Shown piece by piece: positions 8,795 through 18,700 of a stretch of 38,411 nucleotides of DNA. The stretch is from Clostridiales bacterium. Lineage in GTDB: Bacteria > Bacillota > Clostridia > Saccharofermentanales > Saccharofermentanaceae. Location of the stretch: NCBI GenBank assembly GCA_017615325.1, contig JAGAAI010000059.1, forward strand, positions 1 through 38,411. Direction: 5' to 3'. Under the pieces are notes generated by a model, which was not told the origin of the DNA, ran no database searches, and worked only from the letters and a program-made list of their open reading frames with translations. The position numbers were made by a program, and so were the translations under genes. Each line of letters opens with the position of its first letter. Position 1 is the first letter of the stretch.

Positions 8795-10333
8795 TTATCC
8801 TTTGCAGTAGATCGCAGTCCTTACCGCGTTCTTGTATCCTTCCATACGTTTTGCAACTTCTTCCTGCGGCATCTTGGGATCATATTCCTTCCTTGATGCG
8901 TAGAGAGAACTAACTTTATCAATACCTTCGAAGAATCCTGATGTAAGACCTGCCATAAGGCCCGCGCCCATGGCTGTCATCTCATCTGTCTTCGCCCTTA
9001 CTATCCTTATGCCGAGCATGTCAGACTGGAGCTGCATCAGGTAATCACTGCCGCAGACACCGCCGTCAACCTTCATCTCACATGCGGAACTGTTGGTGTC
9101 TCTTGCCATGAGCTGAACGAGTTCCGTAACCTGATATACGATCGATTCGATCGATGCCATGACGATGTCATCTGCTGATGTTCCGCGGGTAAGGCCCGTT
9201 AAGATGCCTCTTGCATCAGGATCCCAATAGGGAGCACCAAGACCTGTGAATGCAGGAACCATATAAACGCCAGAATCACGCTTTGCGCGCGCTGCTACGA
9301 TGTCGCAGTCTGAAGGCTTATCGATAAGATGCATCTCATCCTTGAGCCAGCTTATGATCGAGCCCCCCTGGAATACGGATCCTTCCAGAGCATATGCGGT
9401 AACGCCGCCGACAGACCATGCAGCGGAACATAGGAGACCGTTATCGGAGAATACGGGCTTATCGCCGGTATTCATCAGTATGAAGCAACCTGTTCCGTAT
9501 GTCGTCTTGGCTTCGCCCTTGGACAGGGCATTCTGACCGAAAAGAGCCGAAGGCTGGTCGCCGATCACACCGGTGATATGGACACCGTTAAGTGAGAGGA
9601 CCCTTTTTGCCTGACCTTCATCAAGACCTGATGCGACAAGACCTTCCATCGTAAGATCGACCGCACCGAAGTCAGATGAAGAGGGCTTGGGCTCAGCAAG
9701 ATTTGCCCTTGTTATTCCGAAAAGATCCAGGAGTTCATTATCGTAATCAAGATCGTTGATGTTGAAGAGCAGGGTCCTCGAGCAGTTGGAATAGTCAGAC
9801 GCGAAAGACTTCCCGCCCGTAAGCTTATAAACCAGGTAACCGTCAACTGTTCCAAAGAGGACGGATCCTGATCTGACCTGTTCTTCCAGACCATACTTTT
9901 CCCTGATCCAAACCATCTTTGTTGCCGAGAAATAAGGGTCGAGCTTTAAGCCCGTCTTAAGCGAGATCTCTTTCTCTTTGGACTTGAATACTTCTCTCTT
10001 GCATATATCGGCTGTCCTTCTGCACTGCCAGACAATGGCGTTGCATAAGGGGTCACCTGTAACCTTATCGAAAGCTATAGTTGTCTCTCTCTGATTAGTG
10101 ATACCGACAGCTTCGATCTGGCCTATTGCCTCAGGATGCTCTCCGAAGAGGTTTGATATCGCCTTTACGGTCGAATAGAAGATCTCTTTTGGATCGTGCT
10201 CTACAAAACCCGGTGCAGGATAGATCTGAGTCAGTTCCACTGACTGTCCCGGGTAAAGTCCGCCTTCCTCGTTTAGAAGGAATGCCTTGGTCGATGTCGT
10301 TCCCTGATCGATGCAAAGAATGTACTTGCCCAT
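8795..10333 (-). CDS. glpK: Glycerol kinase
   Basis: 512 residues, usual length for GlpK (FGGY family). It phosphorylates glycerol with ATP to sn-glycerol 3-phosphate in the cytoplasm. Visible motifs: DQGTTSTKAF near the N-terminus, GITNQRETT, NAIVWQCRRT, GVIGDQPSALFGQ and TTYGTGCFILMNTG. The ATG at 10333 is preferred over an in-frame start at 10393, because the extra 20 residues have no family counterpart and GAGGTC lies just before 10333. It begins 13 nt after the malQ stop. No glycerol facilitator or glycerol-3-phosphate oxidase gene is adjacent, so the source of glycerol is not shown. Confidence 0.96.
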   Translation of the reverse strand: MGKYILCIDQGTTSTKAFLLNEEGGLYPGQSVELTQIYPAPGFVEHDPKEIFYSTVKAISNLFGEHPEAIGQIEAVGITNQRETTIAFDKVTGDPLCNAIVWQCRRTADICKREVFKSKEKEISLKTGLKLDPYFSATKMVWIREKYGLEEQVRSGSVLFGTVDGYLVYKLTGGKSFASDYSNCSRTLLFNINDLDYDNELLDLFGITRANLAEPKPSSSDFGAVDLTMEGLVASGLDEGQAKRVLSLNGVHITGVIGDQPSALFGQNALSKGEAKTTYGTGCFILMNTGDKPVFSDNGLLCSAAWSVGGVTAYALEGSVFQGGSIISWLKDEMHLIDKPSDCDIVAARAKRDSGVYMVPAFTGLGAPYWDPDARGILTGLTRGTSADDIVMASIESIVYQVTELVQLMARDTNSSACEMKVDGGVCGSDYLMQLQSDMLGIRIVRAKTDEMTAMGAGLMAGLTSGFFEGIDKVSSLYASRKEYDPKMPQEEVAKRMEGYKNAVRTAIYCKG

Positions 10334-10346
10334 TTTGACCTCTTTC

Positions 10347-11924
10347 TTACCTGAAATAGATCCTGTTGAGGTTCCTATAGTAATCGTCGTCAACGGATCC
10401 CAAGTCCTCCGCCGTAAATCTTACGACCCAGTTGCCTGTGGCAGTACCGGGTATGTTCATCCTTGTATCACCGCCATAGCCCAGCATATCCTGGATGGGG
10501 ATTATTACCACGTTCGCATGGCTCATCCACAAAGTCCTGATGATGGCTCTGCAGGAAGCGCTTCTCGTGCCGCCCTCGCCCCAGTTGTCACCTTCAAATC
10601 CGCAGTACTCCAGGCAGCAGTTCCTTACGGACTCGGGGCTGTCCCAAAGCCATCCTAAAAGGGTGTTGTTATCGTGGGTTCCGGTAAAGGCTACACAGTT
10701 GCTGTCAAAGTTATGCGGCAGATATGTGCTGTTATCGCCGGGATTAAATGCAAACTCCATTATCCTCATGCCGGGGATACCGGTATTGGAAAGGAACGCC
10801 TCAAGATCGGGAGTCCATTCGCCAAGGTCTTCAGCTATGAGCCTGTCCCTGCCTCCGAATCTCTTGTCGACTTTCTCAAAGAATTCAAGACCGGGTCCTT
10901 TTACCCATTCACCTTCCTTGGCAGTATCAGCATTGGAATCGACTTCCCAGTAGGAACAGAAAGCCCTGAAGTGGTCGATCCTTAAGAAATCGTAGAGCTT
11001 GTAGCTCTCTTTGATCCTGTCCATCCACCAGGAATAACCGTCCTGCGCCATCTTGGCCCAGTCGTAGATCGGGTTGCCCCAGAGCTGGCCTTCGGCGGAA
11101 AAATAATCCGGCGGGACTCCTGCCACCTTCTCGAAGACATAAGCCGTCTCCTTGGGAGGCATGGCCATATCGTCTTCTTTTGCTGTTTTTGCATATTCAC
11201 TGTCGAGTTTCTTCTTACGGCCGGGCTTTGCCATCTTGAACATGTCTCTTGCAGCCCAGACATCAGCTGAATCACAGGAAACATAGATAGGCATGTCGCC
11301 AATGATGGAGATCCCGCATTCGTTTATCGCAGTCTTGACCTCAGTCCATTCCCTTATGAAAAGATACTGGACGAAAGCATGGAAATAGTATTCGTCACTG
11401 CCTCTTACCTTGGCTATGGCCTTATCGTCGTGGTCCTGCAGGGCTTTGTCTTCCCACTGCCACCAGGCCTTCTTGCCGTTATTCTCTTTGATCGTCTGAT
11501 AGAGGGCCACATCGTCTGCCCACTTGTTCTTCTTGGCAAAAGCCTTGACCTCGGACTTCATCTCATCGGAGATCCTGGAATAAGCTATACGGAGCATTCC
11601 TTCGCGCTGTACCCTTAAGTAATCGTAATCGATCCTCCACTTATTCCCGTTATATTCTGCCGCCACTACATCATCGCCTGTCAAAAGGCCTAACTTCATA
11701 AGTCTTCTGGGATCCAAAAGGAGCCAGTTACCAGCAAATGCCGAGAAGCTCTGATAAGGAGAATTCCCCATTCCGGGATAGGTGAACGGCAGTACCTGCC
11801 AATACCTCATTCCCTGTTTCTGGAGTTGTTTGGCGAAATTAACCGCCTCTTCTCCCATCACGCCCGTACCAAAAGGCCCGGGAAGTGATGTTATGTGCAT
11901 GAGCACTCCTCCGCCTCTTTGCAT
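10347..11924 (-). CDS. malQ: 4-alpha-glucanotransferase (GH77, amylomaltase)
   Basis: 525 residues. It transfers alpha-1,4-glucan segments between maltodextrins in the cytoplasm. N-terminal GVLMHITSLPGPFGTG is typical. Catalytic residues appear as nucleophile Asp317 in LRIDHFRAF, acid/base Glu365 in IAEDLG and Asp418 in TGTHDNNT; VPPDYFSAEGQLWGNP is at 270-285. Between the strand ending at about 230 and VAGVPPDY there is a Lys-rich insertion of some 25 residues (about 232-259, with GRKKK) that most MalQ proteins lack. GAGGTGG precedes the ATG. It is first in a run with glpK and the AEC gene and is divergent from prfC across 87 nt. Confidence 0.97.
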   Translation of the reverse strand: MQRGGGVLMHITSLPGPFGTGVMGEEAVNFAKQLQKQGMRYWQVLPFTYPGMGNSPYQSFSAFAGNWLLLDPRRLMKLGLLTGDDVVAAEYNGNKWRIDYDYLRVQREGMLRIAYSRISDEMKSEVKAFAKKNKWADDVALYQTIKENNGKKAWWQWEDKALQDHDDKAIAKVRGSDEYYFHAFVQYLFIREWTEVKTAINECGISIIGDMPIYVSCDSADVWAARDMFKMAKPGRKKKLDSEYAKTAKEDDMAMPPKETAYVFEKVAGVPPDYFSAEGQLWGNPIYDWAKMAQDGYSWWMDRIKESYKLYDFLRIDHFRAFCSYWEVDSNADTAKEGEWVKGPGLEFFEKVDKRFGGRDRLIAEDLGEWTPDLEAFLSNTGIPGMRIMEFAFNPGDNSTYLPHNFDSNCVAFTGTHDNNTLLGWLWDSPESVRNCCLEYCGFEGDNWGEGGTRSASCRAIIRTLWMSHANVVIIPIQDMLGYGGDTRMNIPGTATGNWVVRFTAEDLGSVDDDYYRNLNRIYFR

Positions 11925-12011
11925 TGTATTCCACCTCGAACTTCTATATAATATCTTGGCTTAATTAATAATAAACCACGCTAATTATACAACACTGAGG
12001 TTTTTGTTCAA
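11925..12011. promoter_or_regulatory. Divergent intergenic region between malQ and prfC
   Basis: 87 AT-rich bases that must hold the start signals for both malQ (minus) and prfC (plus). TATA-like elements are visible in both directions (around 11944-11954 and TTATAC at 11985-11990), but neither has a clear -35 at the right distance. The prfC ribosome site GAGGT is at 11997-12001. Confidence 0.45.
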
Positions 12012-13631
12012 ATGTCATATACTACACAAGAAGAGATACAAAGGCGCAAGACTTTCGCCATTATATCCCACCCTGACGCGGGTAAGACGACCATGACCGA
12101 GAAGCTCCTTCTCTACGGAGGCGCGATCCATATGGCCGGTTCCGTCAAGGCCAGGAAAGCAGCCCGTCACGCCACATCCGACTGGATGGAGATCGAGAAG
12201 AAGAGAGGTATCTCCGTTACATCTTCCGTCATGCAGTTCGAGTACGACGGTTACTGCATCAATATCCTCGATACTCCCGGCCACCAGGACTTCTCCGAGG
12301 ATACCTACAGAACGCTCTGCGCTGCTGACTGTGCAGTAATGTTATTGGACGGCGCCAAGGGTGTCGAGACCCAGACCATCAAGCTCTTTGAAGTCTGCCG
12401 CAAGAGAGGGATCCCGATCTTCACCTTCATCAACAAGATGGACCGCGCCGCCAAGAACCCCTTCGACCTGATCGATGAGCTCGAGAAGGTCCTCGGAATA
12501 AGGTCATGCCCGATCAACTGGCCTATTGGAACAGACGGCGACTTCGAAGGCGTTTACGAAAGAGACTCCAAGCAGGTCCTCCTTTTCGATAAGGCCAACG
12601 AAGACCACGGTGCATCCATGGTAACAGAGCAGGTCGCAGGTGTTGACGACCCCGCTCTTGAAAACATAATCAACCACTATCACCTTGAGACATTACAGAA
12701 CGACATAGAGCTCCTCGACATGGCTGGAGACGAGTTCGATGCCCAAAGGGTAGCTGCAGGACAGTTAACCCCCGTATTCTTCGGTTCTGCCATCACCAAC
12801 TTCGGTGTCGAGACGTTCCTGCGTCACTTCCTCGAGATGGCTCCGGCTCCCCAGCCCCACCATACGACTGACGGCGAAGTCCTCCCCGAAGACAGCATGT
12901 TCTCAGGTTTTGTATTCAAGATCCAGGCCAACATGGACCCCAACCACCGCGACAGGATGGCTTTCGTCAGGATCTGCTCCGGTAAATATGAGAAGAACAT
13001 GACCGTAAACCACTTGAGGATCGGCAAGAAGATAACTCTCGCCCAGCCCCAGCAGTTCATGGCCCAGGACCGTAACATAGTAGAAGACGCTTTCGCAGGC
13101 GACATAATCGGTATATTCGACCCCGGCCACTTCAGGATCGGTGACACTCTGATCTCATCCAACAGGAAGTTCGAGTTCGACCCCATCCCGGTATTTGCAC
13201 CCGAGAACTTCGCAAGAGTCGAACCCAAGGACTCCATGAAGCGTAAGCAGTTCGTCAAGGGCGTCGAGCAGCTCTGCCAGGAAGGTGCCGTCCAGCTCTA
13301 TAAGCAGCCCGGCATCGGCACCGAGACATACATAATGGGCGTCGTCGGCATACTTCAATTAGACGTTATCGAATACAGACTGAAATCAGAATACGGCGTA
13401 GACATCTTAAGGACTCCCCTGAACTACACCCTCGCGCGCTGGGTCAGATCAGAAGAAGATCCTGCATTCGACCCTACGGCTTTGACACTGACTTCAACAT
13501 CCTGCCTGGTATTGGACCGTGACGATGCACCCGTCATCCTCTTTGAGTCAGAGTGGGCCGTGAATTGGACGGTTGAACACAACGAAACCAAGAAGCTCGT
13601 GTTCGAAGGGATCCACAACGCTCAGAGCTGA
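12012..13631 (+). CDS. prfC: Peptide chain release factor 3
   Basis: 539 residues, close to the usual 525-530. This GTPase recycles RF1/RF2 from the ribosome after peptide release. G1 loop SHPDAGKTT (19-27), DTPGH (87-91) and NKMDR (141-145) are intact. The C-terminal half has the RF3 signature region VGGILQ-like VVGILQLDVIEYRLKSEYGVD. An EF-G-like origin is unlikely because the length and the RF3-specific C-terminus fit RF3. It is one of only two plus-strand genes and has its own promoter region. Its TGA stop directly abuts the stop of the convergent lipoprotein gene. Confidence 0.97.
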   Translation: MSYTTQEEIQRRKTFAIISHPDAGKTTMTEKLLLYGGAIHMAGSVKARKAARHATSDWMEIEKKRGISVTSSVMQFEYDGYCINILDTPGHQDFSEDTYRTLCAADCAVMLLDGAKGVETQTIKLFEVCRKRGIPIFTFINKMDRAAKNPFDLIDELEKVLGIRSCPINWPIGTDGDFEGVYERDSKQVLLFDKANEDHGASMVTEQVAGVDDPALENIINHYHLETLQNDIELLDMAGDEFDAQRVAAGQLTPVFFGSAITNFGVETFLRHFLEMAPAPQPHHTTDGEVLPEDSMFSGFVFKIQANMDPNHRDRMAFVRICSGKYEKNMTVNHLRIGKKITLAQPQQFMAQDRNIVEDAFAGDIIGIFDPGHFRIGDTLISSNRKFEFDPIPVFAPENFARVEPKDSMKRKQFVKGVEQLCQEGAVQLYKQPGIGTETYIMGVVGILQLDVIEYRLKSEYGVDILRTPLNYTLARWVRSEEDPAFDPTALTLTSTSCLVLDRDDAPVILFESEWAVNWTVEHNETKKLVFEGIHNAQS

Positions 13632-14834
13632 TCAGTCCTTGAACGCGATCTTTATCTCATCTTCCATTACATCGATGGATCCGAGTTCAGAGTCGTTGTC
13701 AGATTCCACGTAACAGAGCAGAAGATTTGTTGTCTCGCCTGCTTTGAATACCTTATCCAGAGGCACTGACTTTAGCAGGCAGTCGTCCTTCAGGCTGACA
13801 TACATCATTTCTTTGCCGGCAAAAACTGGAACGAGCTTACCGGAATTAAAGACCAGTAGGATGCCGCCGCGGTTGGATGGACCGAATTCATTGTTGGTGT
13901 TAAGGATCTGCTTGGTAATAGTTGCTTTCGTCCTTACAGTCAGGACATCGCTTTCTTCATCCATCATTTTCAGGATATCCTCATTTTCAACGAGCTTTAA
14001 GGGGAATGACGGGTAAATGATCTGGCTTTCTTTCAAGCCCTCAGTTGACTTGATCTCTATTCCCTTGATCTTTTTTTCGGATATAACATCGATAGGCTTA
14101 TTGCCGCTGACTTCACTGTCTGATACGAATTTGCCGTTGATGACATTAGTGTGAAAATACCGGTCCTGCCGGGGACAGTAGAAAGATGCCATAAAGCAGA
14201 AACTGTTATTACCCTTATTTACCGGGATCCCTGTAATATCCAGAGATTCAAGAAAGTCAGTATCTGCATCAAGATCCATTACAAGAACGCCGTTCCCGCT
14301 CTTTCTATCACCAAGCTTAAAATCGTATACCTTGCCGTTGATCATGCAGATCATTGAGACCTGATAGGTGTATTCACTGCTGCGGTCAATGGGGAAGCAG
14401 AGGAGATTAAGATCGATCTTGAGATTACCGTCTTCGTAGGGAAGTGTACGCGGGTCAACTTCTTCAAGTTTTTCAGAAGGGTGGGCTCCGTCGGGCTTAT
14501 AAGTAAATGTCAGATAGCAAAGATCATCTACTTTCGTCATTCCCTCCTGAGCCATAAAAGCCACCGCTTCCATTACTCTTTGCCTCAGAGGATAGATCGA
14601 ATCGGATATGAGAGGCATAACAGAAGGGTCACTATATTCTGTTGCATCAGTTTCCTCCGAAGGCTCGGTCTCGGTTTCCGTAGTAAGAGACGCAGGTTCA
14701 GTCTCTTTAGAAGTTACAGTTGTTTCTTCCGTTTCTTTGGGCGTTATCGGATCGGTGATATTACTGCAAGCCGAAAGTGACAGTGTGGATATAACGACAG
14801 CAACTATCAGTGTAAAAGAAATGATCTTACGCAT
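13632..14834 (-). CDS. Lipoprotein of unknown function
   Basis: 400 residues; function not recognised. The start at 14834 gives an ideal lipoprotein signal peptide, MRKIISF then a hydrophobic stretch and the lipobox LSAC; an upstream in-frame start at 14900 would add 22 unlikely residues. AGGGGGAAG lies before the ATG. A Thr/Glu/Ser-rich linker of about 50 residues follows the lipid-modified Cys, then a globular domain with alternating strands and no cysteine motif or catalytic signature. It may be a substrate- or wall-associated protein on the outer face of the membrane (inference). Its stop is head-on against prfC with zero spacing and no terminator between them. Confidence 0.8.
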   Translation of the reverse strand: MRKIISFTLIVAVVISTLSLSACSNITDPITPKETEETTVTSKETEPASLTTETETEPSEETDATEYSDPSVMPLISDSIYPLRQRVMEAVAFMAQEGMTKVDDLCYLTFTYKPDGAHPSEKLEEVDPRTLPYEDGNLKIDLNLLCFPIDRSSEYTYQVSMICMINGKVYDFKLGDRKSGNGVLVMDLDADTDFLESLDITGIPVNKGNNSFCFMASFYCPRQDRYFHTNVINGKFVSDSEVSGNKPIDVISEKKIKGIEIKSTEGLKESQIIYPSFPLKLVENEDILKMMDEESDVLTVRTKATITKQILNTNNEFGPSNRGGILLVFNSGKLVPVFAGKEMMYVSLKDDCLLKSVPLDKVFKAGETTNLLLCYVESDNDSELGSIDVMEDEIKIAFKD

Positions 14835-14868
14835 ATTGTCTTCCCCCTGGGATAATTCCATATACCAT

Positions 14869-14874
14869 ATTATA
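14869..14874 (-). promoter_or_regulatory. Putative -10 element for the 13632-14834 lipoprotein gene
   Basis: Perfect TATAAT on the minus strand, about 35 nt upstream of the ATG, between nudC and the lipoprotein gene. A TTGCAA lies upstream, but the spacer would be 20 nt, so the -35 is doubtful. Confidence 0.35.
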
Positions 14875-14900
14875 CATTCCCGTGGGGAGAATTGTTGCAA

Positions 14901-15725
14901 TCAGGATATTTTGCCCTCCTTAAACATCCTCATCATCTCACAGGTCAATGAGAAATCGTCGGGCTGGAGAACGGTCTCCTCCGGTGTTACCCATTGAGCG
15001 ACTTTAAGTTCAACTTCATCCATCCTAATAGTATCGTCTCCATCAACCTCACAGAAGAATCCGCAGAGGATATCACCTGCTATGCCCCAGGGCTGGGATT
15101 TATAGTAGCGGATATTCTTGATCTTAAGCCCCGCTTCTTCCATAACTTCCCTGCGGCAGGCATCTTCTAAAGTCTCGCCTATCTCGACAAAGCCTGCTAT
15201 GAGGGCATAGAAATCAGCATTGGGTCTGTTGTATTTGGTAACGAGGATCCTTTTATCCGATATAACGGCAACTATTACCGCCGGGTTTAATCTCGGATAG
15301 ATCTCTGTCTTGCAGTCGGGACATACCATGGCCCTGGCCTTATCGTGGTGGGTAAGCTTAGTCCCGCACCTGCCGCAGCGGACCGTGTATTTATACCAGG
15401 TCGAAAGATGGTATGCGGTAAAGATCGCAAACATCATGCCGTTATCAAATCTGCCCGAACGGCGGAGCTGTCTTAAGTTAAAAAAAGACAGCCCTTCTAT
15501 TGACTCAGGCAGATCATTTAAAACGAAGTATTCCAGATCATCGATCGCGAAAGCATAGACAACGTCTCCCCCGATCTCCGAATAAAGGGGCAAGGACAGA
15601 TCGCCGTCCTTATCCTTAAGGAAGACATCGGACCCGTCAAAACAAAAGACCGGCGAATCCGCAAGAGGTCTTGCGGACGGCCGGTATTCGTTATGGTATT
15701 TCTTAGGAAAGATATCCTGTATCAT
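14901..15725 (-). CDS. nudC: NADH pyrophosphatase (Nudix hydrolase)
   Basis: 274 residues, near the usual 255-315. It hydrolyses NAD(H) to NMN(H) and AMP; in E. coli it also removes NAD caps from RNA. A zinc ribbon is formed by Cys117, Cys120, Cys135 and Cys138. The Nudix box is at 178-200 (GFVEIGETLEDACRREVMEE, matching Gx5Ex7REuxEE), and SQPWG (210-214) resembles the SQPWPFP specificity motif of NudC. The start overlaps the carB stop by one base (TAATG), so translational coupling to carB is likely. Confidence 0.93.
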   Translation of the reverse strand: MIQDIFPKKYHNEYRPSARPLADSPVFCFDGSDVFLKDKDGDLSLPLYSEIGGDVVYAFAIDDLEYFVLNDLPESIEGLSFFNLRQLRRSGRFDNGMMFAIFTAYHLSTWYKYTVRCGRCGTKLTHHDKARAMVCPDCKTEIYPRLNPAVIVAVISDKRILVTKYNRPNADFYALIAGFVEIGETLEDACRREVMEEAGLKIKNIRYYKSQPWGIAGDILCGFFCEVDGDDTIRMDEVELKVAQWVTPEETVLQPDDFSLTCEMMRMFKEGKIS

Positions 15726-18700
15726 TATTCGATCTCAGCGTGGAAATCCTGGAGAGCCTTTACGCCGATCTGACCGCTCCTTGCAGCCTTGATACCTTCA
15801 GCGGAAGCCTTGGCAGCAGCCATCGTCGTGATGTAAGGAATGCGGTTCTTGATCGCACCCTTACGGATATAGCTGTCGTCGTTAACGCTTTCCTTGCCTG
15901 CAGGAGTATTGATGATGAGATCGATCTCTCCGTTGGTTACAAGATCCATGATGTTGGGACGGCCTTCATAGAGCTTCTTAACGAGCTCGGCTTCGATACC
16001 GTTATCAACGATCATCTGGTAGGTCTTGCCTGTTGCAAGGATCCTAAATCCCAGATCAGAGAAAGCCTTGGCAACATCGATAAGATCGATCTTGTCTCTG
16101 TCGGATACGCTTATGAGGACTGTTCCTTCGGCAGGAAGTTCAGACTTCGTTGCTTCTTCAGCCTTGCAGTAAGCATCGCCGAAGTTGGGAGCGATACCCA
16201 ATACCTCACCTGTGGATCTCATCTCAGGTCCCAAGACAGGGTCGACTTCCTGGAACATGTTGAAGGGGAAGACTGCTTCCTTAACACCGTAGTGAGGGAT
16301 CTTCTTATTCTTCAGATCCTTAACGGGAGATGCGTTGCCCGTAAGATCCTCGGTCATGATGGCTGTTGCTGCCTTGACCATGTTGATGGCGCAGACCTTG
16401 GATACGAGAGGCACGGTTCTTGATGCACGGGGGTTAGCCTCTAATACATAGACCGTATCACCCTCGATGGCATACTGCATGTTCATAAGACCTTCAACGT
16501 GCATCTCGCATGCGATCTTCTTTGTGTAGTCGCGGATCGTTGCAACAATCTCATCGGAAAGGTTCAGTGAAGGCAGGATACAAGCAGAGTCACCGGAGTG
16601 AACACCTGCGAGCTCGATATGCTCCATGACTGCGGGAACGAAGCACTCGTCACCGTCAGCGATGGCATCAGCCTCACACTCTGTTGCGTGATTCAAGAAT
16701 CTGTCGATCAGGATGGGTCTGTCGGGTGTAACGCCTACAGCTGCTGACATATAGACTCTCATCATGTCGTCGTCGTGTACGACTTCCATGCCTCTTCCGC
16801 CCAATACGTAGGAAGGACGGACCATGACAGGATACCCGATCTTGTTTGCGATCGAAAGGGCATCATCTACAGTTACGGCCATGCCGGACTCAGGCATCGG
16901 GATGCCGAGCTTATCCATCATGGCGCGGAAGTGATCACGGTCTTCTGCCAGGTCTATTGTCTCAGGAGAAGTACCCAGGATCCTTACGCCGTTGCGCTTG
17001 AGGTCTGCTGCCAGGTTCAGAGGTGTCTGACCGCCGAACTGGGCGATAACACCCAGAGGCTGCTCCTTCTCGAAGATGGAGAGAACGTCCTCCAATGTCA
17101 GAGGCTCGAAGTAGAGCTTGTCGGATGTGTCGTAGTCAGTTGAAACCGTCTCAGGGTTGCAGTTGACGATGATGGACTCAAAGCCCAGGTCACGGAGTGC
17201 CAGGGCCGCATGAACGCAGCAGTAGTCGAACTCGATACCCTGACCGATCCTGTTAGGACCGCCGCCTAAGATCATGATCTTCCTGTTGGAAGATACAGGG
17301 CTCTTGTCTTCTGCCAGATGATATGTTGAATAGTAGTAAGCTGCATCCTGGGTTCCGGATACGTGAACGCCTTCCCATGCTTCCTTGATGCCGTAAGAAT
17401 ATCTTGCAGCACGGATATCATCCTCGGAAACGTTTAAGATCTTGGAAAGGTATCTGTCTGAGAAACCGTCGAGCTTAGCCGTACGGAGAACGTCCTCAGA
17501 AGGAACCTTGCCTGCTTCTGCTATGAGGCTCTCTTCTTCTTCAACGAGCTCCTTCATCTGCTCGATGAACCACTTCTTGATGCGGGTAAGATCGTAAAGT
17601 TCATCAACTGTTGCGCCCTTTCTCAAGGCCTCATACATGATGAACTGTCTCTCGGATGTGGGTTCTGTGAGCTTCTTAAGGAGTTCTTCCTTGGAAAGCT
17701 CATTAAAGTCCTTTGCAAATCCCAGACCGTATCTGCCGGTCTCAAGAGATCTTATAGCCTTCTGGAAAGCTTCCTTGTAGGTCTTACCGATGCTCATGAC
17801 CTCACCTACGGCTCTCATCTGTGTGCCGAGCTTGTCGGATGCGCCCTTGAACTTCTCGAAAGCCCATCTTGCGAACTTGATAACGACATAGTCGCCGTCG
17901 GGATAGTACTTATCGAGTGTGCCGTACTTGCCGCAGGGGATCTCATCCAGTGTAAGACCACATGCGAGCATTGAAGATACGAGAGCAATGGGGAATCCGG
18001 TCGCCTTGGAAGCAAGAGCTGATGACCTTGATGTTCTCGGGTTGATCTCGATGACTACGATCCTGTCTGATACGGGGTCATGAGCAAACTGGCAGTTGCA
18101 GCCGCCGATGACGTCGATCGCCTCAACAATCTTGTAGGATGCTTCCTGAAGTCTCTTTTGAACTTCTTCAGAGATCGTGAGCATAGGAGCAGAGCAGAAG
18201 GAGTCACCTGTGTGAACACCCATAGGGTCTATGTTTTCGATGAAGCAGACAGTGATCTTATTATTCTTGGCGTCACGGACGACCTCGAGCTCGAGCTCTT
18301 CCCAGCCGATAACTGCTTCTTCTACAAGGACCTGATGAACGAGGGAAGCTGCAAGACCTCTCTCACAGACAGTCTTGAGTTCGTCAACATTGTAAACGAG
18401 GCCGCCGCCTGCGCCGCCCATCGTGTAGGCAGGTCTTAATACGACAGGGTAACCCAGTTCCTCGGCAACCTTGACTGCATCCTCAACAGAATAGACTTCG
18501 TGGGATCTTGCCATCTCGATTCCGAGCTGGTTCATGGTGTTCTTGAACTCGACACGGTCCTCACCTCTCTCGATGGCGTCGACCTGGATGCCGATGACCT
18601 TGACGTTGTACTTGTCGAGAACTCCGGCCTTGGCAAGCTCAGAAGATAAATTAAGTCCCGACTGACCTCCCAAGTTGGGGAGGAGTGCATCGGGACGTTC

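Noticed and set aside
10334..10393. 20-residue N-terminal extension of glycerol kinase
   Set aside because: Not family-like, and the GAGGTC site points to the ATG at 10333.
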